Assembly (NCBI GenBank): GCA_001556995.1
Contig: LSKF01000076.1
Span: forward strand, 1-33,959
Length of the DNA stretch: 33,959 bases
Direction of reading: 5' to 3'
Origin: Erythrobacteraceae bacterium CCH12-C2
GTDB taxonomy: Bacteria; Pseudomonadota; Alphaproteobacteria; Sphingomonadales; Sphingomonadaceae
Below, piece after piece: positions 31,895-33,959 of this stretch (position 1 is the stretch's first letter; each line of letters opens with the position of its first letter). The position numbers were made by a program, and so were the translations under genes. Under the pieces are notes generated by a model. That model was not told where the DNA came from. It saw only the letters and a program-made list of their open reading frames with translations, and made no database searches.

Positions 31895-32248
31895 ATGCTC
31901 GAAGGTCTATGGGTCACTCGATTTATCTCACCGTCACCGGAACAACTCGACGTTTTGAGTGGAGTTGTCCTCATTGAGACGGGTCGTATCCTCGGGGGGG
32001 ATAGCGGCTTTCTTTATCTCGGTGAGATTGGCGAAAAGGTGGGCGACGCATGGCCTGTTTCTGTTCGCATTAAGCAACATGACGATCGAGTGGATAGCAT
32101 CTTTGGCGATATCGACGATTATGTTCTAACGGGGCGTATCGTGCAGAATGCCGATGGCGGCGAAGGGCAACTTATGATCTACCTCGGCCGAAATGATGCC
32201 GACGAAGTCATTGTGTCATTGACCAAAGCGGCGGAATTGCCGGGATGA
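31895..32248 (+). CDS. GrlR-like small regulatory/lipocalin-fold protein
   Basis: A 117-residue protein whose start (MLEGLWVTRFIS), length, and internal GRILGGDSGFLYLGEIG resemble the GrlR family, beta-barrel proteins known from a type III secretion regulator in enteric pathogens. Non-secretion homologs are common in environmental bacteria and have no known role. The ATG directly follows GTAGGGGAG, so ribosome spacing is short; translation may depend on coupling to nrdB, 5 bases upstream. This gene opens a patch with lower GC and different codon use. The assignment is by pattern memory and is moderate. Confidence 0.5.
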   Translation: MLEGLWVTRFISPSPEQLDVLSGVVLIETGRILGGDSGFLYLGEIGEKVGDAWPVSVRIKQHDDRVDSIFGDIDDYVLTGRIVQNADGGEGQLMIYLGRNDADEVIVSLTKAAELPG

Positions 32249-32334
32249 CGAAAGACGAAAAGTTATCTAAGTGGGCGCCAAGCTCTTTGAGGGCGAGGTC
32301 GCGTCGAGGTGTTGAACGCCTGACCGCGCAATGA
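32245..32334 (+). CDS. Possible 29-residue basic ORF after the GrlR-like gene
   Basis: An ATG overlapping the GrlR-like stop (ATGA) opens a 29-codon frame (MTKDEKLSKWAPSSLRAR...). The junction looks like translational coupling, but the peptide is short, Arg/Ser-rich and unrecognised. It could equally be the decayed start of a lost gene. The remaining bases to 32396 hold no other supported feature. Confidence 0.2.
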   Translation: MTKDEKLSKWAPSSLRARSRRGVERLTAQ

Positions 32335-32396
32335 TAGGGCATAAGGGAATTTCGTCGATCTAGCAGACCCTTGCGCTAATTCTCACGGAGATATCT

Positions 32397-33098
32397 TTGG
32401 CGCTTCGCGTGAACTTGCCCGAGCGAATAGCCCGCTATAAACGCTGGACCGCTCTTCTGAACTTTTTTCGAGCGCACCAGTCGCCCCAATGGGTCTATCG
32501 CGGTCAGCGGCAACATTGGCCAATGCGCCCGACGGTTGGGCGAGGCAGCGACTACGACCCGGCACGTGAGTTGCAACTTTTCAACGAGTTTGTTCGGCTT
32601 TCTGCACCCCACCTGGACCGAACAAGAATGATGAACGATTGGGATTGGCTTTTTGTTGCGCAGCACCATGGATTGCCCACACGGCTGCTAGATTGGACGA
32701 CGAACCCGCTTGTTGCGACTTACTTCGCCTGCCAGCCTTCACCTATGGGCAAGCGGGTTGGTGAGATAATTGCGGTTCGAGTCAGCGACGTCGGTCTCTT
32801 GAGTCATGCTGACCAGATGGCTGGCCCATTTTCAGTCCTTGACGCAAAGTTTGTCTATCCTACCGCCCTTGCAGACCGTATATGGAGCCAACGAGGCATT
32901 TTCAGTGTACATCCGAGTCCCAACCAAGCTTGGAGGCTTCGAAACAAAACAAGCAAGATCACGGTTGCTGCTGAAGACAAGGCAAGCTTTCTTGGTTGGC
33001 TGTTTGGCCTTGGTGTAGATCAAGCAATGATCAAGGCCGACCTTGATGGTCTTGCCGAAAATTTAGCTTGGCGATTTAGGACCGGTAGGGCTTTGTAA
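32397..33098 (+). CDS. FRG domain-containing protein
   Basis: A 233-residue protein with the FRG domain hallmarks: the (F/Y)RG motif in WVYRGQ (34-36) and QHHGLPTRLLDWT at about 89-101. The function of this domain is not established; it is often seen in mobile or defence-like neighbourhoods. The start is a TTG with GGAG 7 bases upstream; a GTG 12 bases later is an alternative. Its TAA stop overlaps the ATG of the next gene (TAATG), so the pair is translationally coupled. Composition is AT-richer than the core genes, suggesting acquisition by transfer. Confidence 0.82.
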   Translation: MALRVNLPERIARYKRWTALLNFFRAHQSPQWVYRGQRQHWPMRPTVGRGSDYDPARELQLFNEFVRLSAPHLDRTRMMNDWDWLFVAQHHGLPTRLLDWTTNPLVATYFACQPSPMGKRVGEIIAVRVSDVGLLSHADQMAGPFSVLDAKFVYPTALADRIWSQRGIFSVHPSPNQAWRLRNKTSKITVAAEDKASFLGWLFGLGVDQAMIKADLDGLAENLAWRFRTGRAL

Positions 33099-33463
33099 TG
33101 GCAACGAAAGCCACTCTTCAGGCTACAAAATCTGACGCTTGGTCGGATGAACTAGCCGAGCGAATTGAAGACGCTCTGCTGGAATACGGGCTTGCAGAAA
33201 GCGGTGATCTCTCTGAATTGGATGATCTAGCGTCTCAGGTCATCATCGATAATTTCGTCGTTATGCCAGAAGCAAGTGTTATCGCAGATGATGAATGGAT
33301 CGCGCCCGGAACAGTATTCGTCGAATTGATTTATGATCCCAATTCGGACGAACCGATTCACATTTATGACTCTTACCCGCTGTCGGTCCACTTTACTGTA
33401 AGCGATGGAATTCCCGTTATCAATCGAGTCGAAGTAGACGTTAGTTCATTTTACGAAGATTGA
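33098..33463 (+). CDS. Highly acidic small protein paired with the FRG gene
   Basis: A 121-residue protein with 27 Asp/Glu against only 4 Lys/Arg. No family is recognised. The overlap TAATG with the FRG gene implies linked translation. Such a small, acidic partner downstream of a possible effector is the layout of an antitoxin or immunity gene, but this is inference only. Base composition is low: for example 24 of 60 bases are G or C at 33241-33300, against about 65 percent in core genes. Confidence 0.7.
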   Translation: MATKATLQATKSDAWSDELAERIEDALLEYGLAESGDLSELDDLASQVIIDNFVVMPEASVIADDEWIAPGTVFVELIYDPNSDEPIHIYDSYPLSVHFTVSDGIPVINRVEVDVSSFYED

Positions 33464-33619
33464 AGGCGACCCTCCCGCTTAATTCGATTTGAATGTTTAT
33501 CTATCTCCCCGGATCAGGCCCCGGATGACGATAAAAGCTCGGCCGGAAAAGGCAGTCGCTGCGCCCCATCCCCCCAAAAAGCAACCCAATCGCAACCCCT
33601 TGCGCGTACTACGCACCGC

Positions 33620-33928
33620 ATGGATCCGCTCCCCGCCGCCCTCAGCGCCTTCCTCACCCCGGCCAACATCGCGACGGCCATCATCGCGATGAACTTCCTC
33701 GCTTTTGCCGCTTTCGGGATCGACAAGGCGCGGGCGGAGACGGGGGCTTGGCGCGTTTCGGAAGGGACTCTGCTGCAGCTGGCGTTCTTTGGCGGCACGC
33801 TGGGGGCCTATGCCGGGCGGGCGCTGTTTCGGCACAAGACGAAGAAACAGCCCTTCTCCAACAACCTCCACGCAATCGCCGCGCTCCAGCTGGTGGTGGG
33901 CGCCGGGCTTGCCGTTTTCTTCTGGTAA
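33620..33928 (+). CDS. DUF1294 family membrane protein
   Basis: A 102-residue protein with hydrophobic segments and the DUF1294 pattern FAAFGIDKARAETGAWRVSEGTLL (in two parts: AFGIDKARAETGAWRV, then SEGTLLQLAFFGG) followed by GRALFRHKTKKQPF. Family function is unknown. The ATG at 33620 lacks a clear ribosome site; an internal ATG at 33689 would remove the first helix. GC content returns to the level of the core genes here, which marks the end of the low-GC patch. Confidence 0.85.
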   Translation: MDPLPAALSAFLTPANIATAIIAMNFLAFAAFGIDKARAETGAWRVSEGTLLQLAFFGGTLGAYAGRALFRHKTKKQPFSNNLHAIAALQLVVGAGLAVFFW

Positions 33929-33959
33929 CCCCCGCCCCCCACACCCCACTTTCCTACCG

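Noticed and set aside
1..33959. tRNA genes, CRISPR arrays and insertion sequences
   Set aside because: Reading both strands showed no tRNA-like TPsiC/anticodon pattern, no regularly spaced direct repeats and no transposase.

Overview
The window looks like a chromosomal segment of a GC-rich alphaproteobacterium, most likely of the Sphingomonadales (Erythrobacteraceae-like). This is an inference from protein flavour and gene order: the Tim44-like/MltA/Smr cluster divergent from secB, and the ubiE-ubiB-coaBC-dut cluster next to mutM-rpsT-dnaA, are alphaproteobacterial arrangements. There are no rRNA genes, tRNAs, CRISPR arrays or intact insertion sequences. Nearly everything is housekeeping or core accessory coding sequence, and many genes are coupled by ATGA or GTGA overlaps.

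Layout. 1-3.6 kb: an AhpD-like peroxidase family gene, a 495-bp stretch with no supported gene, then a leftward Tim44-like/mltA/smr operon. 3.8-7.9 kb: rightward secB, an inverted repeat element, murJ, trpS and a DUF4136 lipoprotein with a terminator. 8.0-13.4 kb: leftward ubiE-ubiB, then coaBC-dut and an alpha/beta hydrolase. 13.5-18 kb: rightward mutM, rpsT, dnaA, a DUF983 gene and moeB. 18-21.9 kb: leftward cobB, a second copy of the inverted repeat, then rightward dapB, an M48 protease, nth and a DUF6491-like lipoprotein. 21.9-24.8 kb: leftward dapE, a dicarboxylate-type symporter and a GFA-family gene. 24.8-28 kb: cupin and LysE exporter (rightward), S1/P1 nuclease and GST (leftward), VOC protein (rightward). 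28-31.9 kb: the class I ribonucleotide reductase operon nrdA - small membrane protein - nrdB. 31.9-33.5 kb: an AT-richer patch with a GrlR-like gene, an FRG-domain gene and a very acidic partner. 33.6 kb: DUF1294.

The genes cover replication initiation and its precursors (dnaA, nrdAB, dut), base repair (mutM, nth), envelope and lysine/peptidoglycan synthesis (murJ, mltA, dapB, dapE), ubiquinone and CoA synthesis, and protein export (secB).

The most interesting signals are non-coding or accessory. GANTC sites (the CcrM methylation target) cluster upstream of both dnaA and nrdA. The nrdA leader is long and structured, with partial resemblance to a cobalamin riboswitch. A 17-bp perfect palindrome sits in the promoter of the hydrolase gene, and a long near-palindrome with a DnaA-box-like loop lies just after dnaA. 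CoaBC has a linker about 130 residues longer than usual, MutM lacks one zinc-finger cysteine, and a translationally coupled FRG/acidic-protein pair lies in low-GC DNA.
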